Assembly: GCA_034620365.1 (NCBI GenBank)
Contig: JAQGEQ010000161.1
Location: 434,001 to 498,000, forward strand
Source of the DNA: Pegea sp. RAD2-039
Lineage: Eukaryota > Chordata > Thaliacea > Salpida > Salpidae
Direction of reading: 5' to 3'
Length of the DNA: 64,000 nucleotides
Positions within the stretch are counted from its first letter, which is position 1; each line of letters begins with the position of its first letter. Below, piece by piece: positions 50,380-61,136 of the stretch. A program made the translations under genes and the position numbers. The notes beneath the pieces were generated by a model. The model had not been told where the DNA came from. It saw only the letters and a program-made list of their open reading frames with translations, and searched no databases.

Positions 50380-53300
50380 GTCTAATCAAATAATTATCTC
50401 GTAATCTTAAAGTAGCATCTTCATCTGTGTCTTCTTAAACTTTTCTTTATTTTGATGTTTGTATATTTCATTTTAAGTGATTTTTTGTAAAGAATTGCTT
50501 AAAAATCTGTGACAACAAAATAAGCTTCCGCCTCGACAAGAGAATAAATAAAATCTTTTATCTGACATCTATATCGAATAAATCTGATTTGTGTTGAAAC
50601 AGATCTAAATTAGAAGATTTTTTGAAGAAGATTCCACAAAAATTCCACTTTTTCAACTTCAATTAAAACATATTTTTAACAGAAATTTTTTCATCTAGCA
50701 AACTTTATTCGATTAAAATTTATAAAAAAATTATTGAGTTTTTTGGTTAGGAGGTCATTTTACATGATTAAAATTTATTTAATTAAACAGTTTATCTGTG
50801 ACATTAGTTTTTTTCGACTTCTGCTGAAATCTTGTTATCATTATTTTTAAATTAAAAATACTTTAAGTTCCTACTGCTTGTAAAAAATCGATTCAACTTT
50901 AAGCAACACACAGACCAATAAAAGCACTTTTTGTAATTTCAATTACTAATTTAAAAAGAACCAAAACCAAGGACTTTTTTGTGCGACTTCATAATTGAGA
51001 AGAAATACAAATTAGTCTTCAAAACCTAAATTTGTTTAATAGAGAAACAGGGGTTGTCAAACTGTTGAAGCTTCAGGCCCACATTTCAGTCATAAAAAAA
51101 GTAGCTCTACCTAAACCTCTCAAGCAAATAGCTTTGTTTCTTGATTAGATAGACAAAAGGTCAGTGTATGGTGGACATGGGGTGCCAGGACCGGAAAATA
51201 TAAGCTTGATGGAGAATCTCAATAAATATTACGAGTATAAAATCGTTTTAGACATAAAGAAACAATTCTTTTAAATTTCTATTTTTTAAAGCGTGGCTGC
51301 CAATTACAAATTCAACAACTTTTATAGCGAGCATGGTGAAGTAGATAGAATTTTACACAACACAGTGCACAGAGTTTCATACTCATCTCAAGTTTCCTAG
51401 CAGCTAGATGCGCACGCCACAACTCTCGGCCGTCCTAAGATTTAAATTCTTACTATTGATTCTATCTAAGCATGCACCGCATGTGATAGCTTCATCGGAA
51501 TCTTTCTTTAATGAGCCCATATCACCAAAAACAGTAAAAAGATACAAAAATTAACAAATAAATGATTATGGGTATTATTCAAATTGAAAATAATCTAGAA
51601 ATTTGTTTAAATAAAATTTGAACTTTTAGTTATCAATAGCTAAGCTTATTACAAGTAAACCTTATAGAGCATTTAACTGATAATATTTGTACAGAATTGA
51701 TTAAAGATATTTGTCTAACAAACAGATTACTAAGGAGCAATCAACTACATTATCATTAAAAGCAAATTGCCGATGGTCACAAGCTTTGTGTTGACGTTGT
51801 TAAGATCATAGTAAAATCGTTTAGAGCTTTTGATAAAGTCTTGTGGGCACTTATTGCTAAATGGAGATTGAATTTATAAAATATAATTATCGACTTATGA
51901 AATATTACAAAAGTTCAAATAACTCAATAAATTGCTTCTCGCTTGCTTAAATTTTATCATTATTCAATAGGTAAGTTGTTTAGATCAAGATGTTGATCAT
52001 TTGTAAAAACCTAAATTAAAGTTTTTGACTCTCATTAGGGTTTTCTTTAATTTCAAGAATTTATCTTTGGATGGAATTTAAAATAATTTTATAAAGCTTG
52101 AAGATTCCATAAAACTCTTTAATTGAAACAGAAAGTATTTTACTTGATCTTGTCGAATGGTTTCAGAAATTATCAACCTCTCAAGACCTTTACTTGCTGC
52201 TTATGAATTTTATATTTGAGAGTAGATGAAAAATTTATAAAAACAATTTCCAAAAATTAAACTTTTATTAACAGTGAAATCGTTTTATTATTTCATATAA
52301 AAGACAAATAAATAGTTATATGAAAAGATTGGAAATAATATTGTAATAGAGGCTATATCTTCCAGTTCTTAACTTAAGATGTAGAGTCAATCTGCATCTA
52401 CAAGGAAAGTCCAACAGCTCTATGGAAAGATATGAGATTTAGAGCTGTTTGTGTAAGAGACAGTAAAATCATAGGAAGAATCATTCAGCTTGGAGATGTT
52501 TTCTTCAACTGAAAAAACAACTTTTTTGGTTTCCATCATGTACTTTTTAACTGATAAAAACTAATTTTAGTTTAAATAATTATCATATATATTAAAATCA
52601 AATTAAGACATTAATAATATAAATTTCATGAAAATTTCAAAAAGACATAAAAAATATTTGGTTATAAATAATGTGATAAAAGAAATTAAGATTAAAAGAA
52701 TTGTATGATTTCAAAAACAGCAAATTGATTCTTAAAAACTTGCTGACTTTCTAACTTCATAATAATGTACCACCAAGTATATAACCCATATAACATTATA
52801 AAAAAATGAGATATGATGAAGGATTTCAATTGCTTCAAAGTCAGAAAGATCAGTTGAGCTTTTTCATGACAAAAATTCACTCAATTTTGAATTCACCAAT
52901 CACAAAATTCAAAACAGCTGACGAAAAAGTATTCATTTTCAGAAAGGTTAGGGTTACAAAAAAGTGATCGCAATTTAAAAACTTGGTGGAAATAAATATT
53001 TTGTGTAGATAAATTTATAAAGAAAATTAGAGGTGAATTTAGAAAACATTTATAAGTCAAATCAGTTGAGAGAAAAAAACAATTTGGTTTAAATATCTTC
53101 AATGTAAGATTATTTCTAAAATATATATCCAACAAGCTTGTTGGAGTGAATAAATCTAATAATATCTAAATCAAATTTCGTGATTACTTTAATTATCTAC
53201 AAATAACTTTTTAGCAGTCGCTAACGAAGTAAAATTGATTTAAAATATTTAATATAACTACATCAAGTTGATACTATTCAGGTTTTCAACTAAATTTTAC

Positions 53301-54849
53301 TAAATAACTCACTCTTCAGAAAATAATTAGTAAGCTCAAAAGAAACCCAGAATTTCAAAAAAAGTAAATTTTGTTTTTATATTTATTTAAAAGGAACAAA
53401 TTCTGTAAGAAATATTTTGTTTGTAACAGATCTTCATCAATGTAAGTTTTTTGATGAAATTTTTGCTGGCAAGGAAGTTTATCAACTTTAAAAGCAAAAA
53501 TATTTCATAACAAAATTTTTTAACAATATATTTGGTTTAAATTTATTTACTTGAAAGCACTTTAAAGCTTGATAAATCCTTTAAAAACTACTTGTATAAA
53601 ATAGTCGACAAAAAACGAATATTGAAGACACCACAAAACAATTTCGTCAAGAAAATTAGAATTTATTGACGTCGAACCGATTATAAAAATTTTAAATCTC
53701 ATAATTTAGAAAACTAATTGAAGTATTTTCCAGGAAAAATGTTAATTTCGGTTATAAAAAATTATTATATTTTAAGCAATGACTGAAAATGTAAAAAATT
53801 TTAGTTTAATTTACAGAATTATAATTGAGAGTAAAGCACTTAATTATATTTATTTAAGTAAATACAAATTGATCTTATAGGTAAAATGACAAAGACAAAT
53901 TTGGTTTAAAGATATAAGGAAACGAATAAGCAGTAAATTTATAATCAAATACTTATCAAGAGAAATAACTGCAAAACTGTCACTATTTTAAATTTACTTT
54001 TGCCATAATCTTGTATCATATCATTATAACTAGTACAATCAGGAGTATAATCATTATTTTTGAAACTTATAAGCTAAATTTATATTTTATTTATAGAATG
54101 GATTTTTATATAGTTTGTTTCCAGACGTTAAGAAATGTATAAATATGTGATGATATTATACATCTTATAATTCAGCAGAGTTAAGTTTTCTGGTTTTATA
54201 TTAGTTTATGATACAATTAGCTTCATTTAAACTTTTTCACCATTATCTTTTTTAGATAAAGCTACTGTGATGGTATCTAAAAGCTTATAACAAATGATCA
54301 GAATTATTTTAAAACTAGAATTTCTATTTACCTCTTTCACTATCTTTCCACAGTCATATAATTTTTTGATCTCTGTATGAATGTCATTTGCATTCATGCG
54401 TTGAATAAAATAAATAATAGTGATTCTAGAATTGTAGAGATAAAATCTAATCTTTTTTCAAAAAGTTTTATATTAAAATCGTTTTCATTGACTATGGTTG
54501 AATCGATTAATTCAAAAGCTTTGGGCAATTTTAGGTTTAATCGAGAAAAACCATAATTCTTAGAAATATTATGTTTTTGCAGTCTATAGGAAATGATTTA
54601 TAGAATGACCTTCGATCTTTTGCCGCCAGAAAAGTAAGTACTTAATCTTAGTGAGATTGTATAAAAAATATAAATGCGGAAACAAGATTTACGTTCGAAT
54701 TTTGTAACCATTTTAATAAAAAATATTCCATAAAGCAAATATTTAGATAGAATACTCGGCAAATTTATTTTACCGCGAAATTGAATTGCGTTTTACACTT
54801 CGCTAGCAGCTTTAAACAAGTTTTCTTTTTGTGCGTTGTGCTCTTTTAG
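50380..54849. other. Long gene-poor region with a possible hAT remnant
   Basis: No gene is well supported over about 4.5 kb. A segment starting caggggttgtcaaactgttg at 51048, followed by gaagcttcaggcccacattt, resembles a hAT transposon terminal inverted repeat, but I could not find the other end. One minus-strand candidate last exon (52420-52508, after ttttttcag, encoding EENISKLNDSSYDFTVSYTN and a stop after HIFP) may mark an unrecognised gene whose upstream exons I could not join. Minus-strand frames at 52692-53135 look like AT-rich chance ORFs. Confidence 0.4.
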
Positions 54850-54920
54850 GACAATTCAACAAAAAAATTGCGGGAGGCCATATTGCTGCTTGGATTTTAC
54901 ACTTCAGTTTTTGGATGCAG
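54850..54920 (+). other. Putative 5'UTR exon of APEX1
   Basis: After a GC-richer patch (accgcgaaattgaattgcgt), the segment ends at a strong donor (gatgcag|gtaagg, GT at 54921). The next good plus-strand acceptor is ttttttaag at 55525-55526, 41 nt before the APEX1 ATG. All frames across the join meet stops before that ATG, so the exon would be untranslated. Confidence 0.4.
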
Positions 54921-55567
54921 GTAAGGTGAAGATTTAGTTCTTTATATATTTAATAAAATGTATATACTGAAACTCATCACTTTATCTTTACTGGATTTTT
55001 CTGATTAATTGAATTAATACTTTTTTTATGTTAGTTTTTATATTAATTTTTTGCTCTTATATATTTTTTATTTAAAAAGTTTTCTGGATATCTAATTTCT
55101 ACTTATTTCAATTTTTGCTTGAGATAAATTTAATTCTGAGTTTTCTTATTTAGTTCTTTTTATATTGAGACAACTTTATTTGATTTGCAAAGGATTAATT
55201 ATACAATTATTATTTAATTAATTATAATTTGTCGCCAGTATTTTGATGATAAATGAATAATGTTTATCATTTATTAAATTTAATTTTTTCTTGTAAATAA
55301 TTAATTAGTAGTACATGTCTTTAACTTTTGACAATTCAATTCAAAATATAATGCCAATTAATAGATTTAACCTTATTAGCAGTTAATTAGTAAATACATT
55401 TTTCTTTTTATGAGTTTATTATTTCATTTTTTCTGTAAATATTTATAGATGAATAATTTCATTAGATTATAATTTTTTGCTTTTATATTTTGTACTTAAT
55501 GTTTTTTAAACTTGCATTTTTTTAAGGTTTAAAATTTGATTATTTTAAACTGTTATTAAAATAAATT

Positions 55568-56881
55568 ATGTCAGGAAAAAGAATTACTAGATCAACAACT
55601 GCAAAGAACGCTAAAAAAGCTAAGCTAGATGAAGTCAAAGATGAACTTCAAGAATCAGCTTCTAATCAGAAGTCTACTACCAAGTCTGCTAAAGCTAAAC
55701 TTGCTCAAAAAAGGGTAAAACCAGCTTCAAAAAACTCTAAGTCAGCTCAAGATAAGGCTAAGCCCGCCCAGAAAAAAGCTAAGTCATCTGAAAAAAAGGT
55801 TGAGGTATCTGAATTAGATGGTGAACCATCTGAAAATGAGGTTGAACCAGCGGATAAAATTGATGAACCATCTGAAAATAAGGTTGAACCATCTGAAAAT
55901 AAAGTTGAACCATCCGAAAATAAGGTTGAACCATCTGAAGATAAAGTTGAACCATCTGAAAATAAAGTTGAACCATCTGAAAATAAAGTTGAACCATCCG
56001 AAAATAAGGTTGAACCATCTGAAAATAAAGTTGAACCAACAGATAAAGATGATGTTGATGCTGACGAGTTTAAAACTACTGCAGAGGTGAAACCTTCTGC
56101 GGATGCAACTAACTTAATTAAAATAACATCATGGAATGTAAATGGTGTTAAAGCAAATCTTAAAAAGAATGGTCTAAAATGGCTTCTTGAAGATGACTCA
56201 GATATTATTTGTTTACAAGAGACAAAATGTTCTGATAATGCTATTCCATCTGAGTTACAAGATCTCAAAAATTATCATTGTTACTGGAATAATGCAAGTA
56301 AGAAAGGGTATAGTGGAGTGGCTGTCTTTGCAAAAGTAAAACCTATTAAAGTTTGTAATGGACTTGAAATTGAGGAGCATGATTCTGAAGGAAGGTGCAT
56401 CACTCTTGAATTTGAGAATTACTATCTTGTCAATACTTATGTTCCTAACTCTCAAAGGAAGCTCCTTCGTCTTGAATATCGTAAGAAATGGGACTTAGAC
56501 TTTCAATTTTATCTCACTAAATTGGCGGCTAAAAAATCTGTGATTTTGTGCGGTGATCTTAATGTGTCTCATCAAGAGATAGATCTTGCAAATCCGAAGA
56601 CAAACAAGAAAAGTCCTGGTTTCACTCAAGAAGAAAGAGATGGGTTCTCTGCATTGCTTAAAGCTGGCTTTATTGATTCGTTTCGTCAACTATATCCTGA
56701 TGCAACTGAAAAGTATACTTTTTGGAGCAATCTTGGAAACTCTAGAGCCAGAAATATTGGTTGGCGGTTGGATTACTTTGTTCTATCTGAAGACCTCAAA
56801 AGCAATTTGTGTGATAGTATCATTCACTCGTCTGTCATGGGCAGTGACCACTGCCCCATTTCTTTACAATTGTCTTTGTAG
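55568..56881 (+). CDS. APEX1: AP endonuclease 1 (exonuclease III family), 437 residues
   Basis: The enzyme cuts the DNA backbone 5' to abasic sites in base-excision repair, in the nucleus and often mitochondria. The catalytic domain (about residues 180-437) is complete: ITSWNVNGVKA (Asn), ICLQETKC (Glu), KGYSGVAVFAK, YLVNTYVPNSQRKL (Tyr), VILCGDLNVSHQEIDL (Asp and Asn), RNIGWRLDYFVLS (Asp) and VMGSDHCPISLQL (Asp and His). All metal and catalytic residues of the family are in place, so it should be active. It is a single coding exon. The N-terminus is about 120 residues longer than human APEX1 (318). It has a basic Lys-rich part (SGKRITRSTTAKNAKKAK) that should act as a nuclear localisation signal, then an acidic repeat of EPSENKV units. 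Confidence 0.96.
   Translation: MSGKRITRSTTAKNAKKAKLDEVKDELQESASNQKSTTKSAKAKLAQKRVKPASKNSKSAQDKAKPAQKKAKSSEKKVEVSELDGEPSENEVEPADKIDEPSENKVEPSENKVEPSENKVEPSEDKVEPSENKVEPSENKVEPSENKVEPSENKVEPTDKDDVDADEFKTTAEVKPSADATNLIKITSWNVNGVKANLKKNGLKWLLEDDSDIICLQETKCSDNAIPSELQDLKNYHCYWNNASKKGYSGVAVFAKVKPIKVCNGLEIEEHDSEGRCITLEFENYYLVNTYVPNSQRKLLRLEYRKKWDLDFQFYLTKLAAKKSVILCGDLNVSHQEIDLANPKTNKKSPGFTQEERDGFSALLKAGFIDSFRQLYPDATEKYTFWSNLGNSRARNIGWRLDYFVLSEDLKSNLCDSIIHSSVMGSDHCPISLQLSL
55866..56040 (+). repeat. 21-bp coding tandem repeat in APEX1
   Basis: About eight units of 21 bp encode the heptad EPSENKV, one unit reading EPSEDKV. Codon variants alternate (aaagtt/aaggtt, tctgaa/tccgaa), so units can be told apart. 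Flanking copies are more diverged (EPADKID, EPTDKDD). It lies in the disordered N-terminal extension and produces long artefactual frames on both strands. Confidence 0.95.
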
Positions 56882-57325
56882 CTTCGAGTCTACATTAGCA
56901 TATGAAAGTAATCTTTTAGAAATTAATCGCGTCGCTCATTTTGAACATATTCATTTTTTAATGTTGTCAAATTTTGTAGATTATTAAAGGAAAAGTTACT
57001 TTTGTAGAGTCGATTTCGTTTATAATAAAAGTTTTATTTCTTAAATTGCTTTGATATTTTTATGGTTCAAAATGAATATTTATTAAATTGATGTGATATA
57101 GAGTAGTTTATCGCAAGTATTTTCTAGTATATCAAATAGTTCATTAATTAGATCAGAATTTCTAATCTTGCATCTCTTAAAATAGAATGAGTTTATAAAA
57201 AAGTTTATTTCGAATTCAACAATTCGAAGAATTATCGATTAAAAAACAGCGAATAGTCGTCACCGACGAAAGATTTCAATATAATTTTACAAGGTGAAAG
57301 CTAGGTTTCTCCTAGTGACCAGATG
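56882..57325. other. Gap between convergent APEX1 and TAF8
   Basis: The two genes end toward each other. The sequence is AT-rich with aataaaagt-type polyadenylation-like strings near 57025. No gene is seen. Confidence 0.5.
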
Positions 57326-58451
57326 TCAACGTCGCATCTTCTTTTTGTGTTGTTTCATCCTTTTAAGGGGAGCAAAATAAGGATTACAGGTTTCTGCTTG
57401 CTTGTCACGTGACGCAACAACTTGAAGGTTTTCAGCCTTTTTCATTTTGTCATCTTTGATTTTGTCATAGAATCTCAAAGAATCTTTTTCATCCTAAGAA
57501 TCAACAAATTATTGATCTAGCAGATCACAAAAAAGATCGTACTTCAACATCTACATCATTTGGCTTATTAAAATCTTGTAAACGAATGATATCTTCTTTA
57601 TTTGGAAGAAGAGCATTTAGGTAAGGAACGGGCGAAGGTCTTGCTTCAATCACTAGATATTTAAAAAAAAAAATTTCTGATAAAAAGAAACGAAGAAACA
57701 ATAAAAAAGCTTACATGAAAAAGCAGACTCGTCATTACACAAAAGAGGGTGGCTGGTACTTGTTCTAGCTATAAATTGTGTCAATGCTTTTTCTACATCT
57801 CTTTTACAAGCAGAACTTTTCTCTCTTAGAGCAACATAATCCGTTTCTGCTTCAACACCGATCTACTCCGACAAGTTTTAATGGAAATATCTCACAATTT
57901 GGAGCACTTACTGTTGTTCTGATATAAGTATGAGGATCAGGAAGAGGTGGGTAGTTAAACGTGTCCGGGATGTATCCAGGGAACTTCCGCTTTTCACCAA
58001 CTCGTAGAGCAAAAGTTGAAGCGTTTGACTCGATGTTTTGCACGACTGAAAACACTCGGGTTTAAAAAAGTAAAGAAGTTGTAAAGTGGTTACCTTGTCC
58101 AACAGGTTCACTGATGTTGTTTTCAACGTATTCGAGAAGAGAAGAAAGCGGAAAGCCGACGTTAGCTAAAGCGACAGCGACATCAAAATAAGTGACAGAG
58201 GTTCTTCCGCTGTGCTCACAGAAGTGTTGACTACTCCTCGCAACTTCACAGATATCTAAGATGAAAATTGATAAGCCGAATTCGTGATGTGTTGTTGGTG
58301 GCTCACAGCTTTGAAGGATTTCTATCAGAGTCTCGATTACCACTTTTTCAGAAATCTCGAAACCCACGTTCTGTAGTTGGGCAGATACACAGAGTTTTAG
58401 AGATCGCCGATAAGTCTCTTCAGTAGATAGAGAAGAGTCATTTGCGGCCAT
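57326..58451 (-). CDS. TAF8: Transcription initiation factor TFIID subunit 8
   Basis: Five exons join in phase (58094-58451, 57912-58045, 57715-57862, 57543-57652, 57326-57493) to 305 residues, close to human TAF8 (310). TAF8 is a core subunit of TFIID, the general factor that recognises promoters for RNA polymerase II, and pairs with TAF10 through its histone fold. The histone-fold region spans about residues 15-100 (SEKVVIETLIEILQSC; YCEH-type HFCEHSGRTSVTYFDVAVAL). The proline-rich family block PGYIPDTFNYPPLPDPHTYI follows, then ARPSPVPYLNALLP and a basic C-terminus NPYFAPLKRMKQHKKK suited to a nuclear localisation signal. The chosen start MAANDSS is the first in-frame ATG after an acceptor-like aatttcag. 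The UPRT stop lies 397 bp upstream on the same strand. Confidence 0.93.
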
Positions 58452-58848
58452 TATTATTAAAAAAGAATTATTCAAATCTGAAATTATTTCAAGAAAATAG
58501 ATAAATGAAAATTATTTTTTTAGAAGTTTAACATTGTAAAATAAATTGAATATAAATACGATATAACATTAAATATAATACAAGGTAGGTGAAGGAACAC
58601 ACAAAGAAATAAATCTTCAATTACTTAAAGAACATTTTGATAAGAAAGAAAATTGCAACAAAATTAATAGTTGATGTACTCGATAACGAAGTTATTACAA
58701 GAATATATTACTCAAAAAATCGATTTGTTTCCAGGTAAGTCAATCGTAAAGATTGATTACAACAGAAACAGCTGGTTATTAGTACCACGAAGACAAAATT
58801 GAGAAAAGAAAATGTCAAAAATTTGTTTAAATCTCCATAAAAAGTAAC
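58452..58848. other. Spacer between UPRT and TAF8
   Basis: A 397-bp AT-rich gap between two minus-strand genes. It contains an acceptor-like aataatttcag 26 nt before the TAF8 ATG. No other feature is recognised. Confidence 0.45.
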
Positions 58849-59759
58849 TTAAGCCGTTCCAAAATAACGCCTTCCAAAATGCTTCGGTGAAATCGGGTCA
58901 ATTTCTGTTGATAAAACCCGAATTTTTGGATGATGAGTTGTTATTACATTTACACCTATAAAAATATAAAAAGTTCAAGATGAAATATGTTAATGAATAA
59001 CAGATGCAAGAAACCCCAGTGGGTTAATTAGCTAAAAATAAAAATATCAATCTTTAAAACCTTGAGGAGTTATGAAGAGTGTTAGGAGAATGATATTTTC
59101 ATCTAAAACCCCGTAACCATTCAACACATCAATTGCTTTTAAAACTGTACTCCCAGAAGCTACAAGGACCGACGATTATTTACAAGTGAAGAAATGAAAG
59201 AAGATCTTACATAATATCGGATACATCAACAAAACATTTCTTTTAGCGATATCTTTTGGGAGCTTAACATAAAAAACTTTTGGATGTTCAGGGTCATCAT
59301 CTTCGGATTGAATAAGAATCTTCCCAATCCTAATAGACCTGCAACAGTCTTGCAAACTCTGCTCCATTGCTTCACCTATAAAACATCTTTAGAGCTGAAA
59401 TTAGTGAAACTGGACTCACCGCTTCTAATGATGCTAACACCACAGCTTCCTTTGTCAAATTTTAATCCGTTGAAAGTTTTACCAGAGTTTGTGGTGACCA
59501 CATGATCAGAACATGGCAACAAGTTGAGACCCTCTTCAATTACTAATCGTATTAAACGATCAGAAGTAAAAACAAATTCACTTCGAGAGGAATTTCTATG
59601 AAAATATTTGACAGTTTGTGTTTGGAAGATTATATCAGCCGTTTACTTGTCTCTGATAATCGTTTGAAGACGACGGACTTGCTGGTGGACGTTTATTAGC
59701 TTGATAAGAGGTTTGTCTTCAGCATCTGTTTCTTCTTTTATCTCATCAACATGTGTCAT
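58849..59759 (-). CDS. UPRT: Uracil phosphoribosyltransferase homologue
   Basis: Five exons join in phase: 59647-59759, 59420-59595, 59211-59375, 59061-59159, 58849-58955, giving 219 residues. Diagnostic blocks match animal UPRT: VRRLQTIIRDK, SDRLIRLVIEEGLN, KGSCGVSIIRSGEAMEQSL, DCCRSIRIGKILIQSEDD, VKLPKDIAKRNVLLMYPIL, the PRPP-binding loop SSGSTV, and the C-terminal LSTEIDPISPKHFGRRYFGT. The family moves a phosphoribosyl group from PRPP to uracil to make UMP, but metazoan members often lack clear activity, so catalysis is not assured. The protein is shorter than human UPRT (309) because the long N-terminal extension is missing. The ATG lies 15 nt after an acceptor-like gtttacag, and the upstream TRIC gene ends only 142 bp before it. 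Confidence 0.93.
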
Positions 59760-59901
59760 ATTTAAAATTTAAAACTGTAAACATTTGGAAGATTCGATAA
59801 TAGTTTGTTTTAATTGATGGCAGTTGGCAAAGTAGCAAGCTTGACGAAACAGTTTTTATCATAAATAAAACAATTTAAAAAAGTTTGAAGACAGTAAAAG
59901 T

Positions 59902-60672
59902 CTAGAAAGAACTATGAGAGGACTGACAAGAAAGTGTTTGGGAATATCTCTTTTTCCAAGTGTTTACTAAACGAAACCATAATTGATCAGGAATGTTTAT
60001 AGCAACAGCAAAAAGACAGCATTCTACGAAACTAAATGGATTAAATTGAATATTTAGTAAATCTAACATCGAGTAACTAACTAGAAACACAGTCTGACAT
60101 ATAATAATGGAGTTATGGTCTAAATTGAATGTAACCGTGTGTACAAATGCAAAAATTAAACACAACTTTATTGATATTGAATAGAGAAGAGGTCTTTTTC
60201 CTCGTTGATGGCAATTATATGACTTACATTTGAAATAATTAACCAACATATCAGTTGAACAACTACCAAAAAAAGCAAAAATAACTGGAATGTATTGAGA
60301 GTTTGGATACTGGGCCAAACCATGATAGACATACTGTTGTACCCGGAAAGAACGATAATATTCACTAAATACAATCGGTAAGAATGCAGGTAAGGGTTGG
60401 TCTAAGAGATAAGTATATTGGCGAAATGGTGAATAAAAAGTTAACCACCAGACAAATGTTGCTTTTTTGATGGCAGAGATATTTTCAAAAACAGATATTG
60501 CGTCGTCTGCGCTTAATAGCTTCACCGAAAATTCACCAAAAAAACAACTAAATAAACAAACTGTCCATGTTAACAAGGGCTGGAACTTTATACTGATATC
60601 GCTCCATAGTGTTTTTATTCTTTTCATCATTAGAATTAGTCCACTAAACTGACAAATAATTACAAAATCCAT
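59902..60672 (-). CDS. Divergent TRIC-type cation channel (TMEM38 family), copy a
   Basis: An intronless frame of 256 residues with about seven hydrophobic segments. TRIC channels are trimeric potassium channels of the sarcoplasmic or endoplasmic reticulum that balance charge during calcium release. Family features: PLLTWTVCLFSCFFGEFSVK (TM2 start), the ISVFENISAIKKATFVWWL block, FYSPFRQ at the position of FYCPLD, and SSTDML near TM5. Compared with copy b and vertebrate TMEM38, the glycine-rich GG motifs are largely lost (FFGE in place of FGGG; GSCSTD in place of SCGGG). The lysine-rich lipid-binding segment KE-LR--K is replaced by EYYRSFRVQQYVYHG. It may therefore be altered in gating or no longer conduct. 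It stops 142 bp before the UPRT start. Confidence 0.75.
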   Translation of the reverse strand: MDFVIICQFSGLILMMKRIKTLWSDISIKFQPLLTWTVCLFSCFFGEFSVKLLSADDAISVFENISAIKKATFVWWLTFYSPFRQYTYLLDQPLPAFLPIVFSEYYRSFRVQQYVYHGLAQYPNSQYIPVIFAFFGSCSTDMLVNYFKCKSYNCHQRGKRPLLYSISIKLCLIFAFVHTVTFNLDHNSIIICQTVFLVSYSMLDLLNIQFNPFSFVECCLFAVAINIPDQLWFRLVNTWKKRYSQTLSCQSSHSSF

Positions 60673-61136
60673 TTTAGAATTAAAATAGGCAAGCTTTTGA
60701 CAAAAACTTTCTTCAAGGTTAGTTTAGAACATATAAAATATTATGCTTTTCTATAAAACAGAAAAGATACATTTTCCAATTAAACTCATTTAGCTTGGAG
60801 ATGACTTAAATAAAAATATTTCAGAAAAACAAGGTATTATTAATAGATCTAAAACAGATTAAGAAAAGTAAACTTAAAAAAATTTACTTTTAAGAGGAAT
60901 CAGAATGCTTAAAAATAGAATTGATAGTTTTGTTAAGTCTCTGTATATTACAAAATTAAACTTAGAAATAGTACATTAATGTAAAATGAAATCAACTTTT
61001 TTCATGAAAAAACGAAGTCTAAAAAATATATTCGCTTATATAAAAGTTTGTAAAACAAGCAAGCCATAAAAGGTATATAATTGCTAAAAGTATAAGACTA
61101 GTATAAGCTAAAGTAAAAATGCAATGATAAAAAATG
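60673..61136. other. Spacer between BBS10 and TRIC copy a
   Basis: A 464-bp AT-rich gap between two minus-strand genes. Any promoter for copy a should be here, but I see no clear motif and no acceptor close to the copy a ATG. Confidence 0.4.

Noticed and set aside
52692-53135. Two minus-strand ORFs of 62 and 80 residues
   Set aside because: Composition is what AT-rich random sequence gives (F, N, I, K, L), and joining them to the candidate exon at 52420-52508 gave no consistent phase.
55747-56268. Long minus-strand and second plus-strand ORFs over APEX1 repeats
   Set aside because: These are shadows of the 21-bp coding repeat and the conserved APEX1 frame.
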